A stretch of DNA of 64,000 nucleotides from Chromatiaceae bacterium (GCA_016714645.1 JADKCI010000002.1:186001-250000), one strand, 5' to 3'. Positions 8,954-17,635 are shown, numbered from the stretch's first letter. Numbers and translations are program-made. The notes: generated by a model from the sequence alone, not told the origin.

Positions 8954-8971
8954 TGTAAGTCTATCTTAACA
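8954..8971. promoter_or_regulatory. PpsR/CrtJ-type operator 1, crtD-crtE spacer
   Basis: A perfect TGT-N12-ACA palindrome, 43 bp upstream of crtD and first of a tandem pair in the divergent spacer. PpsR/CrtJ bind cooperatively to paired sites in other purple bacteria; the assignment here is by motif and location only. Confidence 0.75.
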
Positions 8972-8979
8972 TGCTTGAA

Positions 8980-8997
8980 TGTCATGGGTGGTTTACA
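8980..8997. promoter_or_regulatory. PpsR/CrtJ-type operator 2, crtD-crtE spacer
   Basis: A second perfect TGT-N12-ACA palindrome, 8 bp from the first (centre-to-centre 26 bp) and 31 bp upstream of crtE. The pair could control crtD and crtE together. Confidence 0.75.
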
Positions 8998-9027
8998 CCC
9001 GGATGGCCATCCGCATAATAATTGACC

Positions 9028-9897
9028 ATGAGCGTTACCACCAGAATCGATCAGGCCTTGCAGGCGGCGGTGACCCAAGCGACCCTTGGCGGCTGTCCAC
9101 CGCGGTTGGCGGAGGCGCTGCGTTACAGCCTCTTCCCGGGAGGGGCGCGCGTCCGGCCCCGTCTCTGTCTGGCGGTGGCGGCGGCTAGCGGGGACGAGGC
9201 TCCGGAGCTGGCCGATGCGGCCGCGGCCGCCATCGAATTGCTCCACTGCGCCTCCCTGGTCCACGACGATCTGCCCTGCTTCGACGATTCGCCCCTGCGG
9301 CGCGGCAAGCCTTCGGTGCATCACGCCTTTGGCGAGCGCCTGGCGGTACTGGTGGGGGACGCCATGATCGTGCTCGCCTTCCAGACCCTGGCGCGCGGGG
9401 CGGTGGCCATGCCCGAGCGGCTGGTGCCCCTGCTGCTGACTGTCGGCGACGCCGTTGGCATGCCCCGCGGCATCGCCGCCGGCCAGGCCTGGGAATGCGA
9501 GCCGCGCGTGGCCCTCTCTGATTATCACAACGCCAAGACCGGGGCCCTGTTCGTCGCGGCCTGCGTCGCCGGCGCCCAGGCGGCAGGGGCTGATCCCGCG
9601 CCCTGGCGGCGGGTGGGCGAGTGCTTGGGCGAGGCTTATCAGGTGGCCGACGACCTGCGGGATGCCGTCTGTGACGTGGACGAACTGGGCAAGCCTGTCC
9701 AGCGTGATGCCGTACTCGGCCGTCCCAGCGCCGTGGAGGAGCTTGGCGTCGCGGGCGCCGTTCAACGGCTGCAGGACCTGGTGGCCCAAGCCGGGGCCAA
9801 CGTTCCCCCGTGCCCGGGCGGGGAGGGACTCAAGGCCCTCATTGCCGGGGAGGCCACGCGCATCTTGCCCAAGGAACTGGTCGGAAGCGCGGCCTGA
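9028..9897 (+). CDS. crtE: Geranylgeranyl diphosphate synthase CrtE
   Basis: Chain elongation of FPP/DMAPP with IPP to GGPP, the C20 precursor of carotenoids and the bacteriochlorophyll phytyl tail. 289 residues from ATG 9028 (an in-frame TTG at 9022 is rejected). The first aspartate-rich motif is HDDLPCFDD with LRRGKPSVH after it; the second is VADDLRD. FPGGARVRPRL is the usual N-terminal block. First gene of the rightward crtEF-bchCXYZ-puf run, with two PpsR-type sites directly upstream. Confidence 0.94.
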   Translation: MSVTTRIDQALQAAVTQATLGGCPPRLAEALRYSLFPGGARVRPRLCLAVAAASGDEAPELADAAAAAIELLHCASLVHDDLPCFDDSPLRRGKPSVHHAFGERLAVLVGDAMIVLAFQTLARGAVAMPERLVPLLLTVGDAVGMPRGIAAGQAWECEPRVALSDYHNAKTGALFVAACVAGAQAAGADPAPWRRVGECLGEAYQVADDLRDAVCDVDELGKPVQRDAVLGRPSAVEELGVAGAVQRLQDLVAQAGANVPPCPGGEGLKALIAGEATRILPKELVGSAA

Positions 9898-9925
9898 GAT
9901 GTCCAGGGTTCTGGAGGATTGAATA

Positions 9926-11071
9926 GTGACAGGTCATTTAACGCCCCCTGGGTGGTTCACCAGCCCGCGTGAGCGCTGGCTCGACCTGCGTAATCGCCTG
10001 CTCGCCAGCCCCGCCTTTCAGCGCTGGGCGGTGGATTTTCCCCTGACGCGGCCCATCGCCCAACGGCGGGCCCGGGCTCTATTCGATGTCACCGCCGGCT
10101 TCGTCTATTCCCAGGTCCTGTTCGCCTGTGTGCGGCTGGAACTCTTCCCCCTCCTGGCCCAGTGCCCCCTCTCCCTGACCGATCTGGCCAGCCGCCTGGG
10201 GCTGCCGGAGCCCGCCGCCAGAAGATTGCTGGAGGCCGCCGCGACCCTGGGTCTGGTGGACCCCCGCTCCGAGGGCCGTTATGGCTTGGGTCCCCAAGGG
10301 GCTGCCCTGCTGGGCAACCCCGGCATCGCGGCCATGGTCGAACACCATGCCATGCTCTACGCGGATCTGGCGGACCCGATCGCCCTGTTGCGCGGCGAAC
10401 AGCGTCGTACCGATCTCGGGGCCTACTGGTCCTATGCGGGTGCCGATCAGCCCGCGTGTCTGACGGAGGAGCGCGTCGCGGACTACACCACCCTCATGGC
10501 CAGCTCCCAGTCCCTGATCGCTGGCGATGTCCTGGATGCCTACCCCCTCAAGCGCCATGCCTGCCTCCTTGACGTCGGCGGCGGGGATGGCGCCTTTACC
10601 TCCGCCGTGGCGGCGCGCTGGCCACATTTGCGCCTCATGCTCTTTGATCTGCCGCCCGTGGCGGCTCGGGCCGAGGCCCGCTTCGCGCGGGAAGGGCTGG
10701 CCCATCGGGCCCAGGCCCATGGCGGGGATGTGATGAATGACCCCCTGCCCCGCGGGGCGGATATCGTCAGTCTGGTCCGGGTGATCCATGACCATAACGA
10801 CGATGCGGTGCTGCGCATTCTGACCGCCGCGCGCCAAGCTCTCCCCCTCGGGGGAACCCTGATGCTGGCGGAGCCCATGTCCGGAACCCCTGGGGCCGAG
10901 CCCATTGGTGAGGCCTATTTCGGCTTCTACCTGCTGGCCATGGGGAGCGGACGGCCGCGTACCCCGGCGGAACTGGAGGGGCTGCTGGGCCGCGCTGGCT
11001 TCTCGCGGATACGGCTGGTGCCGACGCGGCGACCCATGCTGACCCGCCTCATGACCGCCGAGGCCGTCTGA
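9926..11071 (+). CDS. crtF: Hydroxyneurosporene O-methyltransferase CrtF
   Basis: SAM-dependent methylation of the C-1 hydroxyl of carotenoids made by CrtC. 381 residues from GTG 9926, with GGAGG (9913-9917) ahead of it. An N-terminal winged-helix dimerisation region (LTDLASRLGLPEPAARRLLE) is followed by the SAM motif LLDVGGGDGAF with acidic LFDLP, and by RVIHDHND near the catalytic His. Sits 28 bp after crtE, so one operon. The closest alternative is a different O-methyltransferase of the same fold; context makes CrtF near certain. Confidence 0.93.
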   Translation: MTGHLTPPGWFTSPRERWLDLRNRLLASPAFQRWAVDFPLTRPIAQRRARALFDVTAGFVYSQVLFACVRLELFPLLAQCPLSLTDLASRLGLPEPAARRLLEAAATLGLVDPRSEGRYGLGPQGAALLGNPGIAAMVEHHAMLYADLADPIALLRGEQRRTDLGAYWSYAGADQPACLTEERVADYTTLMASSQSLIAGDVLDAYPLKRHACLLDVGGGDGAFTSAVAARWPHLRLMLFDLPPVAARAEARFAREGLAHRAQAHGGDVMNDPLPRGADIVSLVRVIHDHNDDAVLRILTAARQALPLGGTLMLAEPMSGTPGAEPIGEAYFGFYLLAMGSGRPRTPAELEGLLGRAGFSRIRLVPTRRPMLTRLMTAEAV

Positions 11072-11074
11072 AGT

Positions 11075-11092
11075 TGTAAATCACGCTTGACA
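11075..11092. promoter_or_regulatory. PpsR/CrtJ-type operator upstream of bchC
   Basis: A perfect TGT-N12-ACA palindrome beginning 4 bp after the crtF stop. Its last six bases are the -35 hexamer of the bchC promoter, so bound repressor would occlude it. Confidence 0.78.
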
Positions 11093-11114
11093 CTTATTGT
11101 AGTCAAGTTAAACT
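11087..11114 (+). promoter_or_regulatory. Sigma-70-type promoter for bchCXYZ-puf
   Basis: A consensus -35 TTGACA (11087-11092), 16-bp spacer and -10 TAAACT (11109-11114), 58 bp upstream of the bchC GTG. The -35 is embedded in the PpsR-type site. This would give a second entry point into the superoperon besides crtE read-through. Confidence 0.65.
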
Positions 11115-11172
11115 GACATGAACGCGTTTCGCCTGGGCTGAAACGCCATCTCTATCCCGAGCGAGATCACTG

Positions 11173-12120
11173 GTGAATTTCGATACCTTGGCCGTCGTCC
11201 TTGATCAGCCCGAGCAACTTCAGCTCAAGCGGCTCGATCTCTCTCCCCCGGGAGAGGAGGATGTCGTGGTTGACGTCGAATGGAGCGGCATTAGCACGGG
11301 TACCGAGCGCCTGCTTTGGTCGGGCCTCATGCCGCAATTCCCGGGTATGGGCTACCCCCTGGTCCCCGGTTATGAATCCGTCGGCAGAGTGGCCTCGGCC
11401 GGGAAGCTGTCCGGAATCCCGGTGGGTGAGCGCGTCTTCGTCCCTGGGGCGCGCTGCTTCGGCGAGGTCCGGGGCCTCTTTGGGGGCGCCGCGGCGCACT
11501 TGGTGGTGCCGGGATCGCGCGTTGTCGCGGTGGATGAGCGTCTGGAAGAGAAGGCGATCCTCATGGCCCTGGCCGCGACCGCCTACCATGCCTTGGCCAC
11601 CCCGGGGGCCCGGCGCCCCGATCTGGTGGTCGGTCATGGGGTTCTGGGTCGCCTCTTGGCGCGGATTGCCATCGCGGACGGTGGCGAGCCCCCGATGGTC
11701 TGGGAGAAGAATCCCGAGCGGACCAGCGGCGCCTTGGGTTATGAGGTGCTCTCGCCCCAGGATGACCCCCGCCAGGACTATCGCGCCATCTATGATGTCA
11801 GCGGCGACGCCCATATCCTTGACAGCCTGATCGCCCGGCTGGCGGCCGGTGGTGAAATCATACTCGCCGGTTTCTACAGTGCCCCGGTCGCCTTCAGCTT
11901 TCCCCCCGCCTTCATGCGCGAGGCCCGCCTGCGGGTCGCAGCGGAGTGGCGGGAGCCCGATCTCGAGGCCGTCAAGACCCTGATCGACGCTGGCCGTCTG
12001 TCCCTGGACGGCCTGATCACGCACCGCCGGAAGGCGACCGATGCGGAAGCGGCCTACCGCACCGCCTTCACGGACCCGAGTTGCCTCAAGATGATCCTGG
12101 ACTGGAGGGGTCTCGCATGA
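11173..12120 (+). CDS. bchC: 3-hydroxyethyl bacteriochlorophyllide a dehydrogenase BchC
   Basis: Oxidises the C-3 hydroxyethyl group to acetyl late in bacteriochlorophyll a synthesis (2-desacetyl-2-hydroxyethyl bacteriochlorophyllide a dehydrogenase in older nomenclature). 315 residues from GTG 11173. A medium-chain dehydrogenase fold without the usual structural-zinc loop: WSGISTGTERLLWSG, VPGYESVGRV, then VGHGVLGRLLARIA as nucleotide-binding region. The stop overlaps the bchX start as ATGA, indicating coupling. Confidence 0.93.
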   Translation: MNFDTLAVVLDQPEQLQLKRLDLSPPGEEDVVVDVEWSGISTGTERLLWSGLMPQFPGMGYPLVPGYESVGRVASAGKLSGIPVGERVFVPGARCFGEVRGLFGGAAAHLVVPGSRVVAVDERLEEKAILMALAATAYHALATPGARRPDLVVGHGVLGRLLARIAIADGGEPPMVWEKNPERTSGALGYEVLSPQDDPRQDYRAIYDVSGDAHILDSLIARLAAGGEIILAGFYSAPVAFSFPPAFMREARLRVAAEWREPDLEAVKTLIDAGRLSLDGLITHRRKATDAEAAYRTAFTDPSCLKMILDWRGLA

Positions 12121-13130
12121 GCCCGGCGAGCGTACCCCTGGCCTCTATCACCGCGCGGCCCGCGGCCGACGAGCCCTTCTCCGTCGCGGAGGCGGGTGGC
12201 TTGAGCAGCGGGGGTGGCACGGGCAAGCGTGCTCAGATCATCGCTATCTACGGCAAGGGCGGCATTGGCAAGAGCTTCACCCTGGCCAACCTCTCCTACA
12301 TGCTGGCCCAGCAGGGCCGGAAGGTTCTGCTCCTCGGCTGCGACCCCAAGAGCGATACCACCACCCTTCTGTTCGGTGGGCGCGCCTGTCCGACCATCCT
12401 GGCGACCTCGGCCAGCAAGAAGGCGGCCGGCGAGCAGGTACACATTGGTGACGTCTGCTTCAAGCGGGACGGGGTCTTCGCAATGGAATTGGGCGGGCCC
12501 GATGTTGGGCGCGGTTGCGGTGGGCGCGGCATCATCCATGGCTTTGAACTCCTGGAGCGGCTCGGCTTCCACGACTGGGACTTCGATTACGTCCTGCTCG
12601 ACTTTCTCGGCGACGTCGTCTGCGGGGGCTTCGGCCTGCCGATTGCCCGCGACCTGTGCCAGAAGGTCGTCGTCGTTGGCTCCAACGATTTGCAATCCCT
12701 CTATGTGGCCAACAATGTCTGCTCGGCGGTGGAGTACTTCCGCCGACTGGGGGGCAATGTCGGTGTCGCCGGCATGGTCATCAACAAGGACGACGGCACG
12801 GGCGAGGCACGGCAATTCGCCGAGGCCGTGGGTATTCCCGTCCTGGCCACCATCCCCGCCAACGACGAGATTCGTCGCCTGAGCGCCAGTTACCAGATCG
12901 TGGGGCGTCCGGGCGATACCTGGGCCCCCCTGTTCGAGCAGTTGGCGGACAATCTGGCCGAGGCTCCCCCCCTCCACCCCAGGCCTCTCGGTCAGGACGA
13001 ACTCCTGGCGCTCTTCAGCGGCCGGAATACGGGGGTCAGCGTGGTCATGGAGCCAGCGACCCCCAGCGATATGTGCGGCAAGGTGGCCGTCGCCAAGCCT
13101 TCTCTGGAGGTCATCTACGACGAGTCCTGA
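12117..13130 (+). CDS. bchX: Chlorophyllide a reductase iron protein BchX
   Basis: NifH-like ATPase dimer that passes electrons to BchYZ to reduce ring B of chlorophyllide a. The start ATG 12117 overlaps the bchC stop; 337 residues. The P-loop is YGKGGIGKS, followed by CDPKSDTT. The two 4Fe-4S cysteines sit in GRGCGGRG and DVVCGGFG, as in NifH. The N-terminal extension of about 35 residues before the P-loop fits BchX rather than BchL. Confidence 0.95.
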   Translation: MSPASVPLASITARPAADEPFSVAEAGGLSSGGGTGKRAQIIAIYGKGGIGKSFTLANLSYMLAQQGRKVLLLGCDPKSDTTTLLFGGRACPTILATSASKKAAGEQVHIGDVCFKRDGVFAMELGGPDVGRGCGGRGIIHGFELLERLGFHDWDFDYVLLDFLGDVVCGGFGLPIARDLCQKVVVVGSNDLQSLYVANNVCSAVEYFRRLGGNVGVAGMVINKDDGTGEARQFAEAVGIPVLATIPANDEIRRLSASYQIVGRPGDTWAPLFEQLADNLAEAPPLHPRPLGQDELLALFSGRNTGVSVVMEPATPSDMCGKVAVAKPSLEVIYDES

Positions 13131-13154
13131 AGGGCCTCGCCGAGACATACCAAG

Positions 13155-14642
13155 ATGACCTCCCAGCCTCATCTACCAAAGGCCGTTTTCAGAACCGCGG
13201 AAGCCCTTGCGGGTGGTAGCGGACCGCTTGAGTCGGCGGCGCTGCCTGGGCTGAAACCGGGCCGCGCGACCGGGACTCCGGCGGTCAAGGCGAATACTCT
13301 GATGCCTCGGGGGCCCCATGGTCAGCCCCAAACCATGTGCCCCGCCTTTGGCGCCCTGCGGGTGGGGTTGCGGATGCGCCGCACGGCTACGGTGCTCTGT
13401 GGTTCGGCCTGCTGTGTCTACGGGCTCAGCTTCACGGGCCACTTTTATGGCGCGCGCCGTTCGGTTGGTTACGTGCCCTTTGATTCCGAGTCCCTGGCCA
13501 CGGGTCAGATCTTCGAGGATGTCAAGGCGGCGGTCTTTGAATTGGCCAATCCGGATCTCCACGATGCGGTCGTGGTCATCAATCTCTGTGTCCCCACCGC
13601 CTCCGGGGTGCCTTTGCGCCTGCTGCCACGCCAAATTCGCGGCGTGCGCATCATTGGTCTGGACGTCCCCGGATTCGGGGTGCCGACCCATGCGGAGGCC
13701 AAGGACCTGTTGGCGGGCGCCATGCTCGCCTATGCCCGGGCCGAGGCGGAAATGGGACCGGTCCAGGCCCCTCGGGGTGGCCGCGGCGCCCTGCCCACGG
13801 TGACCCTGGTGGGCGAGATGTTCCCCGCCGACCCGGTCGGCATCGGCATGTTGCTGGAGCCCCTGGGCCTGGCGGCGGGTCCCACGGTGCCCACTCGCGA
13901 GTGGCGGGAACTCTATGCCGCCCTGGATTGCGCCGCCGCCGCCGTCCTTCACCCCCAATACACCAACGTCGCCGCCGAGATGCAGGCTGCGGGTCGCGCC
14001 GTGATCGGCTCGGCCCCGGTGGGGCGCGAGGGCACCGCCGCTTGGATCGATGCCGTCGCCCAAGCCTGCGGCATCGCGCGGGACCAGGCTGACGCCGCCA
14101 AAAACCGGGTGCTACCGGCCATCTCCGGCGCCCTGGCGCAATGCCCGATCAAGGGTCGTATCACCCTGTCCGGCTACGAGGGGTCCGAACTCATTGTCGG
14201 GCGGCTGCTGGTCGAGAGCGGGGCGGACCTGCGCTATGTGGGAACCGCTTGCGGTCGTACCCCCTGGTCGGCAGCGGATTGCGACTGGCTTGAGGCCAAG
14301 GGTGTGACGGTGTGCTATCGCGCCACCCTGGAGCAGGATCTGGCGGCGGTCGCGGAGTTTCAACCGGCTCTGGCCATCGGTACGACCCCCGTCGTCCAGC
14401 AGGCCAAGGAATGGACCATCCCCGCCCTCTACTTTACGAATCTGATCTCGGCCCGGCCCCTCATGGGCCCTGCGGGGGCTGGCTCCCTGGCGCAGGTCGT
14501 CAATGCCGCCATGGCCAGCAAGGGGCGCTTCACGGCGATGCGTGACTTCTTCGCGCCTGAGTTGGGAAGCTCGGTAGCGGCGGCCGTCGCCGCATCCCCT
14601 GGCGCGCTGTCAAGCCGGACGGGAGGGGCGGTCTCGTGCTAA
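13155..14642 (+). CDS. bchY: Chlorophyllide a reductase subunit BchY
   Basis: NifD-like half of the catalytic component that works with BchX and BchZ. 495 residues from ATG 13155, 24 bp after bchX. Cluster-type cysteines are in TMCPAFGALR and in CGSACCVYG. The C-terminus holds IGTTPVVQQAKEWTIPALYF, typical of the family. It overlaps bchZ by 7 bp. The first 55 residues are low in conserved motifs, so a later start is possible. Confidence 0.94.
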   Translation: MTSQPHLPKAVFRTAEALAGGSGPLESAALPGLKPGRATGTPAVKANTLMPRGPHGQPQTMCPAFGALRVGLRMRRTATVLCGSACCVYGLSFTGHFYGARRSVGYVPFDSESLATGQIFEDVKAAVFELANPDLHDAVVVINLCVPTASGVPLRLLPRQIRGVRIIGLDVPGFGVPTHAEAKDLLAGAMLAYARAEAEMGPVQAPRGGRGALPTVTLVGEMFPADPVGIGMLLEPLGLAAGPTVPTREWRELYAALDCAAAAVLHPQYTNVAAEMQAAGRAVIGSAPVGREGTAAWIDAVAQACGIARDQADAAKNRVLPAISGALAQCPIKGRITLSGYEGSELIVGRLLVESGADLRYVGTACGRTPWSAADCDWLEAKGVTVCYRATLEQDLAAVAEFQPALAIGTTPVVQQAKEWTIPALYFTNLISARPLMGPAGAGSLAQVVNAAMASKGRFTAMRDFFAPELGSSVAAAVAASPGALSSRTGGAVSC

Positions 14643-16090
14643 TCCGCGATCTCGATCGGGCTGGAGGCTACTGGGGTGCCGTCTACGTCTTCAGTGCCAT
14701 TGACGGGCTACAGGTCATCATCGACGGGCCCGTCGGTTGCGAAAACCTCCCGGTGACGGCCGTCCTGCACTATACGGACGCCTTGCCACCCCGGGAGCGG
14801 CCCATCGTGGTCACCGGCCTCGGCGAGGAAGAACTCGGCCAGACCGGCACCGAACAGGCCCTGCATCGCGCCTACGCCAGCCTGGATCAATCCCTGCCGG
14901 CGGTGGTGGTCACGGGCTCCATCGCCGAGATGATTGGCGGGGGCGTGGTGCCCGATGATGGGAAGATCAGGCGCTTCCTGCCGCGCACCATCGACGAGGA
15001 CCAGTGGCAGACCGCCGATCGGGCGATGTCCTGGCTCTGGAACGAGTTTGGGGCCCAGGCTGGCCGCGGTGCCAGGCGGGCGCGGCCAACCCGGGGCGCC
15101 GGCCGGCCGCGCGTGAACCTGATCGGACCCAGCTACGGTTGCTTCAATAGCTGGTCGGACGTCGCCGAGATCCGCCGCCTGGTCGAGGGCATCGGCGCCG
15201 AGATCAATCTGGCCTTCCCTCTGGGCACGCACCTGTCCGAGATCCCGCGTCTGGCGGATGCCGAGGCCAACATCTGTCTCTATCGTGAATTCGGGCGCAC
15301 CCTCTGCGAGGCCCTGGATCGGCCCTATCTCCAGGCCCCCATGGGGCTCCACGGCACCACCCGCTTCCTGCGTGCCCTCGGTGAGGTGCTGGGACTCGAC
15401 CCCGAACCCTTCATCGAGCACGAGAAAAAGACGACCCTCAGGCCGGTCTGGGATCTGTGGCGTTCGGTCACCCAGGACTTTTTCGCCACGGCCAGTTTTG
15501 CCGTCGTGGCGGGCGAGACCTATGCGCGAGGGCTATGCCGCTTCCTGGGTGATGAGATGGGCTTGCCCTGTACCTTCGCCTTTACCCGCCGCCCGGGCGA
15601 AAAGACCGATAACGATGCGGTGCGGATCGCGACGCGGGAGCGGGCGCCCCTGATTCTGTTCGGCAGTTACAACGAGCGCATGTATCTGGCGGAGGCAGGC
15701 GCGCGCACCGCCTATATCCCCGCCTCCTTCCCGGGAACCTTGATCCGGCGCCACACGGGTACGCCCTTCATGGGCTACGGTGGGGCAACCTATCTGGTGC
15801 AGGAAGTCTGCAACGCCCTGTACGACGCCCTGTTCCACATCCTGCCCCTCGGAACTGAACTGGATAAGGTGGATGCGACCCCGTCCAGGCTTCACGAGGA
15901 GCTGCCCTGGGACCCGGATGCCAAGTCGCTGCTGGACGATTTGGTCCAAAGCCAGCCGATGCTGATTCGGATCTCGGCGGCCCAGCGGTTGCGCGAGGCC
16001 GTGGAGCGGGGGGCCAGGACGGCGGGTGAGCGACGCGTGACGGTGGAGCGGGTGGCGATGTCCTCCGATACCCTGGGATGGACTTCCTAG
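14636..16090 (+). CDS. bchZ: Chlorophyllide a reductase subunit BchZ
   Basis: NifK-like partner of BchY in the ring-B reductase. 484 residues from ATG 14636. N-terminal DRAGGYWGAVYVFSAIDGLQ and GPVGCENLPVT carry the conserved cysteine. The C-terminus ends with the PMLIRISAAQRLREAVE block shared with dark-operative protochlorophyllide reductase subunits. Last bch gene before puf; 187 bp separate it from pufB and hold structured leader sequence. Confidence 0.95.
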   Translation: MLIRDLDRAGGYWGAVYVFSAIDGLQVIIDGPVGCENLPVTAVLHYTDALPPRERPIVVTGLGEEELGQTGTEQALHRAYASLDQSLPAVVVTGSIAEMIGGGVVPDDGKIRRFLPRTIDEDQWQTADRAMSWLWNEFGAQAGRGARRARPTRGAGRPRVNLIGPSYGCFNSWSDVAEIRRLVEGIGAEINLAFPLGTHLSEIPRLADAEANICLYREFGRTLCEALDRPYLQAPMGLHGTTRFLRALGEVLGLDPEPFIEHEKKTTLRPVWDLWRSVTQDFFATASFAVVAGETYARGLCRFLGDEMGLPCTFAFTRRPGEKTDNDAVRIATRERAPLILFGSYNERMYLAEAGARTAYIPASFPGTLIRRHTGTPFMGYGGATYLVQEVCNALYDALFHILPLGTELDKVDATPSRLHEELPWDPDAKSLLDDLVQSQPMLIRISAAQRLREAVERGARTAGERRVTVERVAMSSDTLGWTS

Positions 16091-16111
16091 AGCAAGGGGC
16101 GCGGGGAGTAG

Positions 16112-16124
16112 CGGAATTATTCCG
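16112..16124. promoter_or_regulatory. Palindrome in the puf leader/promoter region
   Basis: CGGAAT-T-ATTCCG, a perfect 13-bp inverted repeat 21 bp after the bchZ stop and about 150 bp upstream of pufB. puf promoters in purple bacteria lie in this area and are governed by RegA and others, but this palindrome does not match the PpsR site. It could be an operator; there is no direct evidence. Confidence 0.35.
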
Positions 16125-16217
16125 TCTTGCCGTGAGGGGGGATGGGGCTATTTGGGTCTAGCGCCTGGCTATGTCAGGGGGCCCGGGGCCATGACGTATG
16201 GCGTCGTGGCGATCCTG

Positions 16218-16238
16218 GCCACGCGGATTGAGCGTGGC
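16218..16238 (+). other. Stem-loop in the pufB leader
   Basis: GCCACGC (16218-16224) pairs perfectly with GCGTGGC (16232-16238) around a 7-nt loop, 39 bp before the pufB ATG. puf 5' hairpins are known to affect mRNA processing in other purple bacteria; a similar role here is inferred. Confidence 0.4.
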
Positions 16239-16277
16239 AACGACAGCATGGTCATTCTGAGATCGGGAGAAAACATT

Positions 16278-16424
16278 ATGAGCGAAGTAAAAACGAGTCT
16301 TTCCGGGCTGACGGATAATGAGGCGAAGGAGTTCCATGGCGTATTCGTGTCCAGCTTCCTCGCGTTTACGGCGGTAGCGGCGATAGCCCACATCCTCGTT
16401 TATATGTGGCGCCCCTGGTTCTGA
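16278..16424 (+). CDS. pufB: LH1 antenna beta subunit PufB (copy 1)
   Basis: 48-residue light-harvesting 1 beta polypeptide. ATG 16278 follows GGGAGA (16265-16270). Conserved features: polar N-terminus SLSGLTDNEAKEFH, one membrane helix, the bacteriochlorophyll-ligating His in AIAHILVY, and the C-terminal WRPWF. A longer in-frame start at 16152 is rejected because it adds non-family sequence. Pairs with pufA 48 bp downstream. Confidence 0.95.
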   Translation: MSEVKTSLSGLTDNEAKEFHGVFVSSFLAFTAVAAIAHILVYMWRPWF

Positions 16425-16471
16425 AAAACGGCTGAATCCATCAATACTTTCATTAATATGGGGAGCAACAA

Positions 16472-16681
16472 ATGATAAATGCGCTCACAAGCAGAATGTA
16501 CCAGATCTGGTTGATCTTCGATCCGCGCCTCGTGCTGGTGGGATTGGGCGCTTTCCTGATCTTCCTGGCCGTGGTGATACACACCCTCCTGCTTAGTACG
16601 GACCGGTTCAACTGGCTTGAAGGCGTTGGAACCAAGGGCGCCCCCACCGCCGTCCATTACGTGGCGCCGCCGGCCAAGTAG
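16472..16681 (+). CDS. pufA: LH1 antenna alpha subunit PufA (copy 1)
   Basis: 69-residue LH1 alpha polypeptide; ATG 16472 has GGGGAG (16458-16463) ahead. The family core MYQIWLIFDPRLVL, the ligand His in VVIHTLLLST and the aromatic FNWLEG are all present. Residues 1-8 precede the usual MYxIW start, so the mature N-terminus may be Met9; copy 2 (20617) starts exactly at MYRIW. The His-to-Trp spacing lacks the one-residue deletion seen in the red-shifted Thermochromatium tepidum LH1 alpha. Confidence 0.94.
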   Translation: MINALTSRMYQIWLIFDPRLVLVGLGAFLIFLAVVIHTLLLSTDRFNWLEGVGTKGAPTAVHYVAPPAK

Positions 16682-16753
16682 TTTCATCGGCGAGGGTAGC
16701 GAGCGAGGCAGTCACCAGCCGCCACGCCTATTTCGTTGTCCGGGCCGTTAATA

Positions 16754-16777
16754 GGAGGCAGCTCGTCTGGCGCCTCC
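16754..16777 (+). other. Intercistronic hairpin between pufA and pufL
   Basis: GGAGGC (16754-16759) and GCCTCC (16772-16777) form a 6-bp stem with a 12-nt loop, ending 18 bp before the pufL ATG. In purple bacteria a hairpin between the LH1 and reaction-centre genes protects the pufBA transcript, giving LH1 excess over RC. The position fits, but the stem is short. Confidence 0.4.
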
Positions 16778-16795
16778 CGATCAGAGGGTTAAACC

Positions 16796-17620
16796 ATGGC
16801 CATGTTAAGTTTTGAAAGAAAATACCGCGTTCGCGGAGGAACGCTGATCGGGGGAGATCTTTTTGACTTCTGGGTGGGGCCTTTTTATGTCGGCTTCTTC
16901 GGAGTCACGGCGATCTTCTTCGCACTGCTGGGCACGCTACTGATGATCTGGGGCGCGGCTCTGGGGCCGACCTGGAACCTCTGGCAGATCAACATCACAC
17001 CCCCGGATCTCAGCTATGGTCTGGGGTTGGCGCCGCTCAGGGAAGGAGGACTCTGGCAAATCATTACCATCTGCGCCATTGGCGCCTTCGTCTCCTGGGC
17101 CCTGCGTCAGGTTGAGATTTGTCGCAAACTTGGCATGGGCTATCACGTACCCTTTGCCTTCAGCGTAGCGATATTTGCCTATGTGACCCTGGTCGTCATT
17201 CGCCCCGTTCTGTTAGGCGCCTGGGGCCACGGCTTCCCTTATGGCATCATCAGCCATCTCGATTGGGTATCCAATGTTGGGTATCAATTCCTGCATTTCC
17301 ATTACAACCCGGCGCATATGCTCGCCATTACCTTCTTCTTCACGACGACCCTGGCCCTGTCGATGCATGGCTCCCTGATCCTTTCGGTCACGAATCCACG
17401 CGAAGGTGAGCCGGTTAAGACCGCCGAGCACGAGAATACCTTCTTCCGGGACGAAGTGGGCTATTCGATCGGGGCTTTGGGCATCCATCGGCTGGGTCTT
17501 TTCCTCGCCCTGTCAGCCGCCTTCTGGAGCGCCATCTGTATCGTGCTCAGCGGTCCATTCTGGACGAGAGGCTGGCCCGAGTGGTGGAACTGGTGGCTCA
17601 ATCTGCCGATCTGGGCTTAA
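16796..17620 (+). CDS. pufL: Photosynthetic reaction centre L subunit PufL
   Basis: Integral membrane core of the type II reaction centre, binding bacteriochlorophylls, bacteriopheophytin and QA/QB with PufM. 274 residues, five hydrophobic spans. The special-pair and accessory chlorophyll His-bearing helix reads FLHFHYNPAHMLAITFFF; the non-heme iron His region is HENTFFRDEVGYSIG with IHRLG. ATG 16796 is used; Met3 could also start. Close matches to Chromatiaceae PufL in every helix. Confidence 0.97.
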   Translation: MAMLSFERKYRVRGGTLIGGDLFDFWVGPFYVGFFGVTAIFFALLGTLLMIWGAALGPTWNLWQINITPPDLSYGLGLAPLREGGLWQIITICAIGAFVSWALRQVEICRKLGMGYHVPFAFSVAIFAYVTLVVIRPVLLGAWGHGFPYGIISHLDWVSNVGYQFLHFHYNPAHMLAITFFFTTTLALSMHGSLILSVTNPREGEPVKTAEHENTFFRDEVGYSIGALGIHRLGLFLALSAAFWSAICIVLSGPFWTRGWPEWWNWWLNLPIWA

Positions 17621-17635
17621 TACGGGGTTATTGTC

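Noticed and set aside
11095..11118. A second PpsR site near the bchC promoter (TGT...ACA)
   Set aside because: Spacing is 15 bases, not 12; probably coincidence within the promoter.
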